Shown: positions 1 through 5,080 of the stretch, in pieces
Layout of the letters: each line of letters opens with the position of its first letter
Position numbering within the stretch: position 1 is the stretch's first letter
Assembly: GCA_023392945.1 (NCBI GenBank)
Contig: JAEWNB010000161.1
Coordinates: 1-5,360 of the forward strand
Direction of reading: 5' to 3'
DNA: 5,360 bases
Origin: Bacteroidota bacterium
GTDB lineage: Bacteria; Bacteroidota; Bacteroidia; Bacteroidales; WCHB1-69
The notes under the pieces: generated by a model
Database searches by the model: none
Seen by the model: only the letters and a program-made list of their open reading frames with translations
What the model was told of the DNA's origin: nothing
Made by a program: the position numbers and the translations under genes

Positions 1-1833
1 ATTTCTGATTTAGAATATCATAAAATTCAAAAGTCAGATTCAAAAATAGTTGGTAATTATTTTAAGAAAATTGTTGATTGCAAAAATAATGAGATTTCAT
101 TCTTAGAATTTAATAAAAAAGATGTTCTCAATACAGAAATATTTCCATTTTCTAAATTTGGAATTTATTTCAGCATCTTGACTGTCATTGTCTTTATTAT
201 TTTGTTTATTTTCATTAATAAACTAATTATTTCTCCTGTATCACTTATTTCAAAATCATTGGTTGAAAATGACCCAAAGCCCATTGAACCTCTTTTAAAT
301 AAATCTTATGAATATAAGAAATTAGCAAAACTTATTATAGAGTTCTTTCGACAAGAAGAAATATTAAAAAATAGCAATGCCCTCTTGTCTGCAACCATTC
401 AGGAAATTCAAATTCCAATAATAATCACCAATTCTTCCGGGAATATAGAAATCGTTAATCCTGCTTTTACAATGACTACCGGCTACACCGTTGAAGAAGT
501 TGTTGGAAATAAACCAAATATATTCAACAATATTTTTCATGATTCAGTAAAATTCAAAAATATAACTGATTCTTTAAACTCGGGAAAAAAATGGATTGGA
601 GAGTTTGAAAATTCTAAAAAAAATGGAGAAAAATATATTGAAGAAACAATGATATCCCCGTTAATAGATCAGAATGGGGTAATTAAATATTATATTATTA
701 TTAATAATGACATTACGGTAATAAAGAAAAATGAATTGGAGTTGCAAAAAAGTGAAGCCAAATTACAATCCATCATCAATGCAATTCCGGACTTACTCTT
801 TCATAATGACAAAGATGGACGATTTTTGTCATATTTTCAAAGAAATAAGAATAATTTGCTTTTGCAACCCGAAGAATTTATTGGAAAAAATTATCATGAT
901 ATTTTTGAGAAAGAACTTGCAGATAAATTTTTAACTGGTGTAAGAGAAGCAATAAAAAATCAACTATTTGAAGTTGAATACAAATTAAAGCAAGATGAAT
1001 ATTTTTCAGCTCGATTTTCTAAATTAAACGAAGATGAAGTTGTTGTTCTAATAAAGGATATTACTGAACGTAAAAAGGCAGAAATTTCATTAAAAGAAAG
1101 TGAAATTATGCTTAAAGAACTAAATACGACAAAGGACAAATTCTTTGGAATCATCTCCCATGATCTTCGGGGACACTTTACTTCTATTTTGGGCTATGCA
1201 GAACTTTTGAAATTAAAAAAAGACGAAATTCAACTTCAAAAAAACAAAATTTATGTTGACAAATTATACGAAGTTTCCAGTAATGCCAACACATTACTTG
1301 AGAATCTTTTGGAATGGTCACGAATTCAAATGAATCAACATCATTTTGATCCTGAATCAATAGACTTAAAAACCCTGGTCAATGAAATTATTGCGGTCAT
1401 GAAACCACAAATTAAAGATAAAGACATTCAAGTAAATTATAATATTGAAAGACCGGCCATCATCAAAGGAGATTATAACATGCTGAATAGTATCATGAGA
1501 AATCTGATTTCAAACGCAATAAAATTCTCAAATATCAACGGAGAAATTACTATTTCTATGCAAAGAGAATCCAATACTAATATTATTTCAGTTAGTGACA
1601 ATTCGATTGGGATTTCCAAACACAATCAGGCAAAACTATTTTCACTATCCGAGAATTACACTACAAAAGGGACTTCCGGAGAAAAAGGGATTGGTTTAGG
1701 ATTGCTTATCTGCAAAGATTTCGTTGAAAAACATGGTGGCAAAATTTGGGTAGAGAGTGAATTAGGAAAGGGAAGTAAATTTACATTTACATTGCCTGTC
1801 AACGAAGATAGCTCTTTTAGTAATTTGTATTAA
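1..1833 (+). CDS. Membrane sensor histidine kinase with two PAS domains, 5' end missing
   Basis: The frame is open from base 1 to the TAA at 1831-1833, giving 610 visible residues; the real start lies upstream of the window. A TTG at 178 is only an internal codon inside the membrane helix. In order: the end of an extracytoplasmic sensor region (1-52), a hydrophobic TM helix (about 53-77), a HAMP-like linker (78-125), PAS 1 (about 127-243), PAS 2 (about 256-358, ending in DITERKKAE), HisKA (about 378-445) and HATPase_c (about 487-600). The likely phospho-acceptor is H387 in SHDLRGHF. The N box has N505 (NLISNAIKFS), G1 is D533-N-S-I-G537, and G2 is G563-I-G-L-G567. By family it should autophosphorylate and pass phosphate to a response regulator; none is fused or visible. 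Two motif departures are seen: S535 replaces the first Gly of DxGxG, and GH replaces the usual NP or TP after the H-box Arg. The ligand is unknown. Confidence 0.93.
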   Translation: MSDLEYHKIQKSDSKIVGNYFKKIVDCKNNEISFLEFNKKDVLNTEIFPFSKFGIYFSILTVIVFIILFIFINKLIISPVSLISKSLVENDPKPIEPLLNKSYEYKKLAKLIIEFFRQEEILKNSNALLSATIQEIQIPIIITNSSGNIEIVNPAFTMTTGYTVEEVVGNKPNIFNNIFHDSVKFKNITDSLNSGKKWIGEFENSKKNGEKYIEETMISPLIDQNGVIKYYIIINNDITVIKKNELELQKSEAKLQSIINAIPDLLFHNDKDGRFLSYFQRNKNNLLLQPEEFIGKNYHDIFEKELADKFLTGVREAIKNQLFEVEYKLKQDEYFSARFSKLNEDEVVVLIKDITERKKAEISLKESEIMLKELNTTKDKFFGIISHDLRGHFTSILGYAELLKLKKDEIQLQKNKIYVDKLYEVSSNANTLLENLLEWSRIQMNQHHFDPESIDLKTLVNEIIAVMKPQIKDKDIQVNYNIERPAIIKGDYNMLNSIMRNLISNAIKFSNINGEITISMQRESNTNIISVSDNSIGISKHNQAKLFSLSENYTTKGTSGEKGIGLGLLICKDFVEKHGGKIWVESELGKGSKFTFTLPVNEDSSFSNLY

Positions 1834-1851
1834 TATAATTTCATCAATAAC

Positions 1852-1890
1852 AAAAAGCCAACGAAACGCAAAAAAGTGCTCTTCGTTGGC
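1852..1890 (-). terminator. Intrinsic terminator of the tmRNA gene
   Basis: A perfect 9-bp inverted repeat (gccaacgaa at 1857-1865, ttcgttggc at 1882-1890) encloses a 16-base loop. Read on the minus strand the stem is followed by five T residues (plus-strand A run at 1852-1856). It lies about 30 bases past the tmRNA 3' end, so it should end that transcript. On the plus strand the stem is followed by aataatag, with no T run, so it is a weak stop for the kinase mRNA at best. Confidence 0.85.
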
Positions 1891-1899
1891 AATAATAGT

Positions 1900-1914
1900 A
1901 CTCCAAAATGGAGT
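1900..1914 (-). other. Small hairpin in the tmRNA 3' trailer
   Basis: The sequence actcca-aaa-tggagt is a perfect 6-bp inverted repeat with a 3-base loop, sitting 4 bases beyond the mature tmRNA end and before the terminator. There is no T run after it in either direction, so it is not a terminator by itself. I infer that it belongs to the precursor trailer removed during 3' maturation. Confidence 0.45.
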
Positions 1915-1918
1915 TCTG

Positions 1919-2300
1919 TGGAGCCGGAGGGAGTCGAACCCTCGTCCAAACTCATTGCAAAAATGCTTTCTACATACATAGCCATCGATTATTTGTCGGC
2001 TTAGTTGCAGGTTCGAGGCCAACCAACACAAAGCTTATCTTCTGAAATTTCGCGCATACAGCGAAGCCTGTAATTGCTATCTAACCTTTTGCGATGCTTC
2101 TTGCCGGACGCAGGTCAGCGTAGCTTCCGGGGAAACATCCAAAACCATAGTCCTTGACTAGGTTTCGGAGCTTAGCAGCTTATGCTGCGTAAGAATAGTT
2201 GCCGTTTATTGGCGTATGGAGTTAGTTTTTAACGGAACCCTCTCCCAACCTCCGGTATGCTTACAAATCCACATATAAGCTGTCAAAACCAAACGACCCC
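1919..2300 (-). ncRNA. ssrA: Transfer-messenger RNA (tmRNA)
   Basis: tmRNA rescues stalled ribosomes: it is charged with alanine, enters the A site with SmpB, and its short reading frame adds a degradation tag. On the minus strand the 5' end starts GGGGTCG at 2300. The 3' end closes with T arm GAGGG-TTCGACT-CCCTC and CGGCTCC-A at 1919. The acceptor stem pairs GGGGUCG with CGGCUCC, with two G-U pairs. The conserved GGTTTTGACAGC follows the 5' stem. The length, about 382 nt before CCA, fits one-piece bacterial tmRNA. The genome reads ACAG after the acceptor stem, so CCA appears not to be encoded and would be added by CCA-adding enzyme. The tag frame is at 2203-2180. The gene is convergent with the histidine kinase and has its own terminator. 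A 1762-2031 reading frame overlapping the 3' end is spurious. Confidence 0.96.
2180..2203 (-). other. tmRNA tag-peptide reading frame (GNYSYAA, stop TAA)
   Basis: Within the tmRNA, GGC AAC TAT TCT TAC GCA GCA TAA encodes GNYSYAA. The resume codon is placed at GGC because ATAAAC precedes it, which resembles the UAAAC-type context before resume codons elsewhere. One codon earlier (AAC, giving NGNYSYAA) cannot be excluded. The next in-frame stop upstream is TAA, seven codons before GGC. The last codons and the stop lie in a 5-bp hairpin (GCAGC-ATAA-GCTGC), as is usual for tmRNA. The hydrophobic C-terminal YAA fits a protease degron. Confidence 0.65.
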
Positions 2301-2301
2301 A
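2283..2301. repeat. 19-bp direct repeat, copy 1 (tmRNA 5' end)
   Basis: The plus-strand sequence tcaaaaccaaacgacccca covers the first 18 bases of the tmRNA gene plus one upstream base. The identical 19 bases recur in the same orientation at 3608-3626, where they form one arm and the loop of a terminator. Confidence 0.9.
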
Positions 2302-2305
2302 ATAT

Positions 2306-2334
2306 TTTATAACTATTTGATTTTTAATAAACAA
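2306..2334 (-). promoter_or_regulatory. Candidate tmRNA promoter
   Basis: On the minus strand, TTGTTT (2334-2329) and TATAAA (2311-2306) are 17 bases apart, with 5 bases between the TATAAA and the first G of tmRNA. The spacing suits a promoter starting at or near the mature 5' end. It does not match the Bacteroidota -7 consensus TAnnTTTG. A better match to that consensus lies further up at 2417-2448, so the true start is uncertain. Confidence 0.4.
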
Positions 2335-2354
2335 TGAACGTTATAAACAATTTC

Positions 2355-2375
2355 AGTAACAAACGAGTAACAAAA
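2355..2375. repeat. 21-bp direct repeat, copy 1 (two agtaacaaa units)
   Basis: The 9-mer agtaacaaa occurs twice, separated by cg. The same 21 bases recur exactly at 3461-3481. It lies upstream of the tmRNA gene, in intergenic DNA with no open frame. Confidence 0.85.
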
Positions 2376-2416
2376 TTGACTTTTTAGATTGGTTTTTTAT
2401 TGCTTTTTTCAGTTTG

Positions 2417-2448
2417 CAAAAATACATAAATTTTTTATGATAATACAA
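2417..2448 (-). promoter_or_regulatory. Orphan Bacteroidota-type promoter upstream of tmRNA
   Basis: Minus-strand TTG (2448-2446), 21 bases, then TATTTTTG (2424-2417) fits the known TTG / TAnnTTTG pattern of the phylum's main sigma factor. The segment resembles the promoter regions of the two lipoprotein genes, including the adjoining hairpin repeat, but no lipoprotein gene follows it. The next gene downstream is tmRNA, about 116 bases away. It is either an alternative tmRNA promoter with a long leader or the relic of a lost third cassette. Confidence 0.5.
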
Positions 2449-2451
2449 TCC

Positions 2452-2488
2452 TTAAAAGGGGCTTAAAGTATATTCACCTTTTAAATTA
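2452..2488. repeat. Hairpin-containing direct repeat, copy 1
   Basis: The stem ttaaaagg (2452-2459) pairs with ccttttaa (2477-2484). Bases 2463-2488 are identical over 26 positions to 3431-3456. It sits downstream of the first lipoprotein gene, read on the minus strand. The stem is only weakly GC and lacks a clean T run here, so it is a poor terminator. Confidence 0.75.
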
Positions 2489-2496
2489 TCTATTAT

Positions 2497-2552
2497 GGTA
2501 AATAACTTTTTATCAAAGGCAAGCCAAACGCTGTAAATCTATTTTAGTAACT
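2497..2552. repeat. 3'-flank repeat of the lipoprotein cassette, copy 1
   Basis: These 56 bases, covering the last three codons (including the stop) and the downstream flank of lipoprotein gene 1, align without gaps to 2980-3035, with 5 mismatches by eye. This shows that the duplicated unit extends past the stop codon. Confidence 0.8.
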
Positions 2553-2918
2553 GATCAGCTCATATTCAGCGCCATATAAATATAATTTTGCATTTTTATA
2601 ATACATGATACCATCAACGTTCCAATCACTTTCAGTTTCATGAATTATAACAGTACAAATTCCAAGATCGTCATAATAATGTTCTTGGTATGTCCAGTAA
2701 AACACAGAGGATGATCCATCCTCCCAGAAACACTCACAAATACATTGTTTTTCGGCATAAAGATCATCAATAAAACTATATACACGATACTCAGAAGAAT
2801 ATTCATTTTCAACAGAACGCCAAACTGTGTTTTTTAATGACGATAAATGAGGCGTTTTATCACAAGAAACAATAAAAATTAATCCTAGTATAATTAAAGA
2901 AAATAAAATTTTTTTCAT
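2544..2918 (-). CDS. Small cysteine-rich lipoprotein, paralogue 1
   Basis: The product has 124 residues. It opens with an MKKI n-region, a hydrophobic stretch (4-17) and a lipobox IVSC, with C19 the expected lipidated residue, so it should be an envelope-anchored lipoprotein. The ATG at 2918 is chosen because an upstream in-frame ATG at 2948 lies inside the -7 promoter box. Shared with the neighbour are CDKTP after the lipobox, NTVWR (30-34) and a C-terminal AKLY-x-x-G-x-x-x-x-L-x-S-Y. The core differs and carries C59-I-C61-E-C63 and C88, absent from the paralogue. The LxNTxW start and repeated short hydrophobic strands resemble small lipocalin-like Bacteroidota lipoproteins; that fold is inference and no function is assigned. 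It has its own promoter, so it is probably transcribed apart from paralogue 2. Confidence 0.85.
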   Translation of the reverse strand: MKKILFSLIILGLIFIVSCDKTPHLSSLKNTVWRSVENEYSSEYRVYSFIDDLYAEKQCICECFWEDGSSSVFYWTYQEHYYDDLGICTVIIHETESDWNVDGIMYYKNAKLYLYGAEYELISY

Positions 2919-2941
2919 AAGAATAATTTTTAAGTCTCCTG

Positions 2942-2949
2942 CAAACATA
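2942..2949 (-). promoter_or_regulatory. -7 promoter box of lipoprotein gene 1
   Basis: Minus-strand TATGTTTG matches the Bacteroidota TAnnTTTG box and lies 23 bases before the chosen ATG. It is in the same context as in the paralogue: gcaggagactt follows in both. No good TTG -33 element is found at the usual distance, so promoter strength may be low. The AGGAG here is about 17 bases from the start codon, too far for a normal ribosome-binding site. Confidence 0.6.
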
Positions 2950-2979
2950 CAATTTTTCTGATTATAATATTTCTATTTT

Positions 2980-3035
2980 GGTAAATAACTGTTTATCTAA
3001 GACAAGCCAAACTCTGTAAATCTAATTTAGTAACT
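2980..3035. repeat. 3'-flank repeat of the lipoprotein cassette, copy 2
   Basis: This is the counterpart of 2497-2552, covering the end of lipoprotein gene 2 and its downstream flank. The 483-base offset between the two copies gives the approximate period of the tandem duplication. Confidence 0.8.
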
Positions 3036-3365
3036 AACCAGCCTAAATCCTTCGCCTTCTATATATAATTTTGCATCTTCAGGATAAAACTTACCAGTAC
3101 GTATATATTCTCCATACATATAAATTTCAACCGAGTTATAAGAGGTTACGTTGTATGTTAAGGGATACAAATCGGATATTCCTTCATTGACATAATCCAC
3201 CGAGGCTATTCCATTTGTAAAAAATCTATATTCCGTATAATAAAAATCGTTTACCTCATAACCACGCCAAACTGTGTTTTCTAATGTTGTTAATTCAGGC
3301 GTTTTATCACAAGAAACAATAAAAATTGATGATAGGATAATTAAAGAAAATAAAATTTTTTTCAT
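3027..3365 (-). CDS. Small lipoprotein, paralogue 2
   Basis: The product has 112 residues, with a lipoprotein signal almost identical to that of paralogue 1 (MKKILFSLIIL, lipobox IVSC, C19). The ATG at 3365 is chosen over an upstream in-frame ATG at 3398 because the latter overlaps the -7 box. After the lipobox come CDKTP, an ENTVWRG stretch and a Tyr-rich core without further cysteines. The end AKLYIEGEGFRLVSY matches the other copy in pattern. It is probably an outer-membrane or periplasm-facing lipoprotein with a small beta-rich, lipocalin-like domain; the fold is inferred and the function is not recognised. It is the upstream member of a tandem pair, separated from paralogue 1 by about 108 bases that contain the latter's promoter. 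Confidence 0.85.
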   Translation of the reverse strand: MKKILFSLIILSSIFIVSCDKTPELTTLENTVWRGYEVNDFYYTEYRFFTNGIASVDYVNEGISDLYPLTYNVTSYNSVEIYMYGEYIRTGKFYPEDAKLYIEGEGFRLVSY

Positions 3366-3387
3366 AAGAATAATTTTAAGTCTCCTG

Positions 3388-3395
3388 CAAACATA
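3388..3395 (-). promoter_or_regulatory. -7 promoter box of lipoprotein gene 2
   Basis: Minus-strand TATGTTTG fits TAnnTTTG and lies 22 bases before the ATG. At 17 bases upstream there is TTTC (3416-3413), a poor match to the TTTG or TTG -33 element. The adjoining 25 or so bases are nearly identical to those before lipoprotein gene 1. Confidence 0.6.
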
Positions 3396-3420
3396 CAATT
3401 TTTATTGACAATGAAATACT

Positions 3421-3456
3421 AAAAAGGTGTTTAAAGTATATTCACCTTTTAAATTA
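3421..3456. repeat. Hairpin-containing direct repeat, copy 2
   Basis: The perfect 8-bp stem aaaaggtg (3422-3429) / cacctttt (3443-3450) has a 13-base loop and A/T runs on both sides, a shape like a weak bidirectional terminator. The 26 bases at 3431-3456 are identical to 2463-2488. It lies just upstream of the lipoprotein gene 2 promoter. Confidence 0.75.
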
Positions 3457-3458
3457 AT

Positions 3459-3481
3459 CGAGTAACAAACGAGTAACAAAA
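3459..3481. repeat. Tandem 11-mer cgagtaacaaa, copy 2 of a 21-bp direct repeat
   Basis: The 11-mer cgagtaacaaa occurs twice head to tail at 3459-3480. Bases 3461-3481 equal 2355-2375 exactly. The rest of this intergenic stretch, 3482-3588, is A/T-rich and I see no gene or clear signal in it. Confidence 0.85.
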
Positions 3482-3588
3482 ATAAAGATATAAAAGAAAT
3501 AAAAAGAGAAACAAAAGATATTTTTCAATCTTTAATTCTCATTCTAAAATATTAAAATTCAGTTCTTATTTATTCTTTCGTTTTTCAC

Positions 3589-3623
3589 AAAAAAAAGGTC
3601 GTTTAGTTCAAAACCAAACGACC
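3589..3623 (-). terminator. Intrinsic terminator after the DUF1573 genes
   Basis: On the minus strand GGTCGTTT, an 11-base loop and AAACGACC form a perfect 8-bp stem followed by eight T residues. It starts 18 bases after the stop of the second DUF1573 gene and should end the minus-strand operon. Its first arm and most of its loop are identical to the first bases of the tmRNA gene. Confidence 0.92.
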
Positions 3624-3626
3624 CCA
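3608..3626. repeat. 19-bp direct repeat, copy 2 (terminator arm equal to tmRNA 5' end)
   Basis: It is identical to 2283-2301 over 19 bases and in the same orientation. The match stops on one side where tmRNA continues into CAGC and the terminator continues into its second arm. Confidence 0.9.
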
Positions 3627-3640
3627 GTGTCATGGTCTGA

Positions 3641-4042
3641 CTATTTCACTAGACCTTTAGTATTTAATATTACCCTGTAAGTCTCAGCATTTGAAAGTAC
3701 TGTCACTCTTTTACTGATAACTCCCGAATTTTCGGCTTTATATTTTGCTTTGATAGTAGCTGATTTACCCGGCATCACAGGAGCTTTTGACCATTCGAGA
3801 GTTGTGCAGTCGCAGGAAGAAATAACATCATCAAGAATCAAAGGTTTATTTCCAATATTGGTAAAAGTGGCAGTAACTTCTTTTACATCTCCCACATTTA
3901 GAGTTCCAAAATCAAAATAGAGTTTATCAAACTTAATTTCAGGGCCGTTTACAGGGACATTAGAAGATTTATTAACACCTTGCTGAGCCTGAAGGTTTGC
4001 AAATGAGAGCCCAACAAATAGTACTAAAAAAATTTTTTTCAT
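3641..4042 (-). CDS. Secreted DUF1573-family protein, copy 2 of the pair
   Basis: The product has 133 residues. An N-terminal signal peptide (MKKIF, hydrophobic to about residue 16) probably ends near LQA-QQ (17-21), so the mature protein should be exported. Residues 35-131 form a DUF1573 domain, an immunoglobulin-like beta fold of unknown function: FDKLYFDFG, a TFTNIG strand, the S-S-C77-D-C79-T motif, PGK and VLSNA. It aligns without gaps to the upstream neighbour at about 48 of 99 positions by eye. The usual SCGCT motif has Asp in place of Gly here. The start is set at the ATG at 4042, which gives the shared MKKIF signal; the frame could extend to a TTG at 4069. A 41-base gap from the preceding gene and the terminator at 3589-3623 make it the last gene of the operon. 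Confidence 0.88.
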   Translation of the reverse strand: MKKIFLVLFVGLSFANLQAQQGVNKSSNVPVNGPEIKFDKLYFDFGTLNVGDVKEVTATFTNIGNKPLILDDVISSCDCTTLEWSKAPVMPGKSATIKAKYKAENSGVISKRVTVLSNAETYRVILNTKGLVK

Positions 4043-4083
4043 TTTACAGTCATTTACATTTATCAACAATACAAAAATTCAAA

Positions 4084-4545
4084 TTATTCCGGTTTTACTA
4101 TACTTCCGGCATTATTTTCAGGCACTGCTTCAGGAACAGGATTGATGACTGTTCCTTTAATATTGAGAATAATTCTGTTATTAACAGCGTTAGACTCAAC
4201 AGTAACAGATTTATTGATTTGCCCAACTCTTTGCGTATTATATTTCACTTTAATAACGCCTTTTTTACCCGGTTGAATAGGTTCTTTAGGCCATTCAGGA
4301 ACAGTGCAACCACAGGAAGAACGAACATTGGTAAGAATAAGTTCAGCTTTACCGGTATTTTTAAATACAAACTCACACTCCCCATTTCCACCTTTTTCAA
4401 CATTCCCATAATCATGTACAATTTTATCAAAAGTGATAACCGGTTCTTTTACTTTTTTAGAAGATTTTGGATTAGCCCCATTATCTTGAGCTGAGAGTGA
4501 AAAAACAATACAAAGAGCCACAAATAAACTAAAGATTTTTTTCAT
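4084..4545 (-). CDS. Secreted DUF1573-family protein, copy 1 of the pair
   Basis: The product has 153 residues. The signal peptide MKKIFSLFVALCIVFSLSAQ suggests cleavage at SA-Q (about 19-20), after which a Lys-rich linker leads to a DUF1573 domain (about 34-134). The domain has FDKIVHDYG, FKNTG, the canonical S-S-C78-G-C80-T followed by PEWP, PGKKG and ESNA. A proline- and glutamate-rich tail (about 135-153) is absent from the paralogue. An extra C57 lies inside the domain. The ATG at 4545 is preferred to an in-frame ATG at 4557 because it gives the same MKKIF signal start as the paralogue. The family is widespread in Bacteroidota and has no established reaction. It follows aroQ by 66 bases; no TAnnTTTG box is seen in that gap, so co-transcription is plausible. 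Confidence 0.9.
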   Translation of the reverse strand: MKKIFSLFVALCIVFSLSAQDNGANPKSSKKVKEPVITFDKIVHDYGNVEKGGNGECEFVFKNTGKAELILTNVRSSCGCTVPEWPKEPIQPGKKGVIKVKYNTQRVGQINKSVTVESNAVNNRIILNIKGTVINPVPEAVPENNAGSIVKPE

Positions 4546-4611
4546 TTTAAATACCATTAAATTTGTTTAATTAATTAAAGCGTTGCATAGACATACATAT
4601 AAAATATAAGT

Positions 4612-5028
4612 TTAATCAATAAAGGAAAAAATTGCCAAATCGTAACCTTTTAAGCCGAACCCTGATATAGTTCCCATGCAAGAAGAAGAGATCATAGATT
4701 TTTTTCTAAAGCTCTCACGTCCGAAAAGATTAGAAATATGCACTTCTACTACCGGAGTGGGAATGGCCTTAATAGCATCAGCCAAGATAATTGAAGAATG
4801 AGTATAGGCACCCGGATTTAGGATAATTCCGTCAAAATATTGATGACTTAATATTTGGTCAACCAATTCATCAATTTTATTAGATTGAAAAAAATCAAGT
4901 TCAAATTGGGGAAATCTTTTTTTGAGCTCAAAAAAATAGGTTTCGAAGTCAATATGACCATAAATATCAACCTCTCGGGTCCCGAGTTCATTTAAATTGA
5001 CACCATTAATAATAATAATTTTTTTCAT
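4612..5028 (-). CDS. aroQ: 3-dehydroquinate dehydratase, type II
   Basis: The product has 138 residues, the normal size for type II dehydroquinase, a small cytoplasmic enzyme that forms dodecamers. It converts 3-dehydroquinate to 3-dehydroshikimate in the shikimate pathway to aromatic amino acids. Visible motifs are NGVNLNELGTRE (8-19) with catalytic-site R18, IYG with the catalytic Y23, NPGAYTH (71-77) with N71, EVHISN (95-100) with E95 and H97, and FR with R108. The usual NGPNLN has Val in place of Pro (V10). The ATG at 5028 is where the family homology begins. Longer in-frame starts up to 5115 add residues unlike the family and would overlap the ftsB-like gene. It lies 52 bases after that gene, probably in one operon. 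Confidence 0.95.
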   Translation of the reverse strand: MKKIIIINGVNLNELGTREVDIYGHIDFETYFFELKKRFPQFELDFFQSNKIDELVDQILSHQYFDGIILNPGAYTHSSIILADAIKAIPTPVVEVHISNLFGRESFRKKSMISSSCMGTISGFGLKGYDLAIFSFID

Positions 5029-5080
5029 CACCGTAATATAGGATGTATATTTTGGAACTAAATCCTTACTATCCAAATCA

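Noticed and set aside
731..1154. Short open frames inside the kinase gene on both strands
   Set aside because: They lie within the continuous PAS domains of the kinase and have no family features.
1919..1990. A separate tRNA gene suggested by the T-arm sequence
   Set aside because: There is no anticodon arm of tRNA form. The T arm and acceptor pair with the 5' end at 2300, making it the tRNA-like domain of tmRNA.
1762..2031. Minus-strand open frame of 89 codons
   Set aside because: It overlaps the tmRNA 3' tRNA-like domain, the terminator and the kinase 3' end. The composition is that of structured RNA, not of a protein gene.
2919..2948. Upstream ATG extension of lipoprotein gene 1 (and the equivalent 3366-3398 for gene 2)
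   Set aside because: Both ATGs fall inside the TATGTTTG -7 box and would put extra residues before a textbook lipoprotein signal peptide.
2355..3481. CRISPR array or iteron origin from the agtaacaaa repeats
   Set aside because: There are only two units per site, with no spacers of regular length, and no Cas, Rep or recombinase gene is in the window.
3997..4494. Plus-strand open frame of 165 codons
   Set aside because: It lies antisense to the two DUF1573 genes, which have signal peptides and family motifs. The antisense product is Phe/Asn/Arg-rich with no domain, so it is a shadow.
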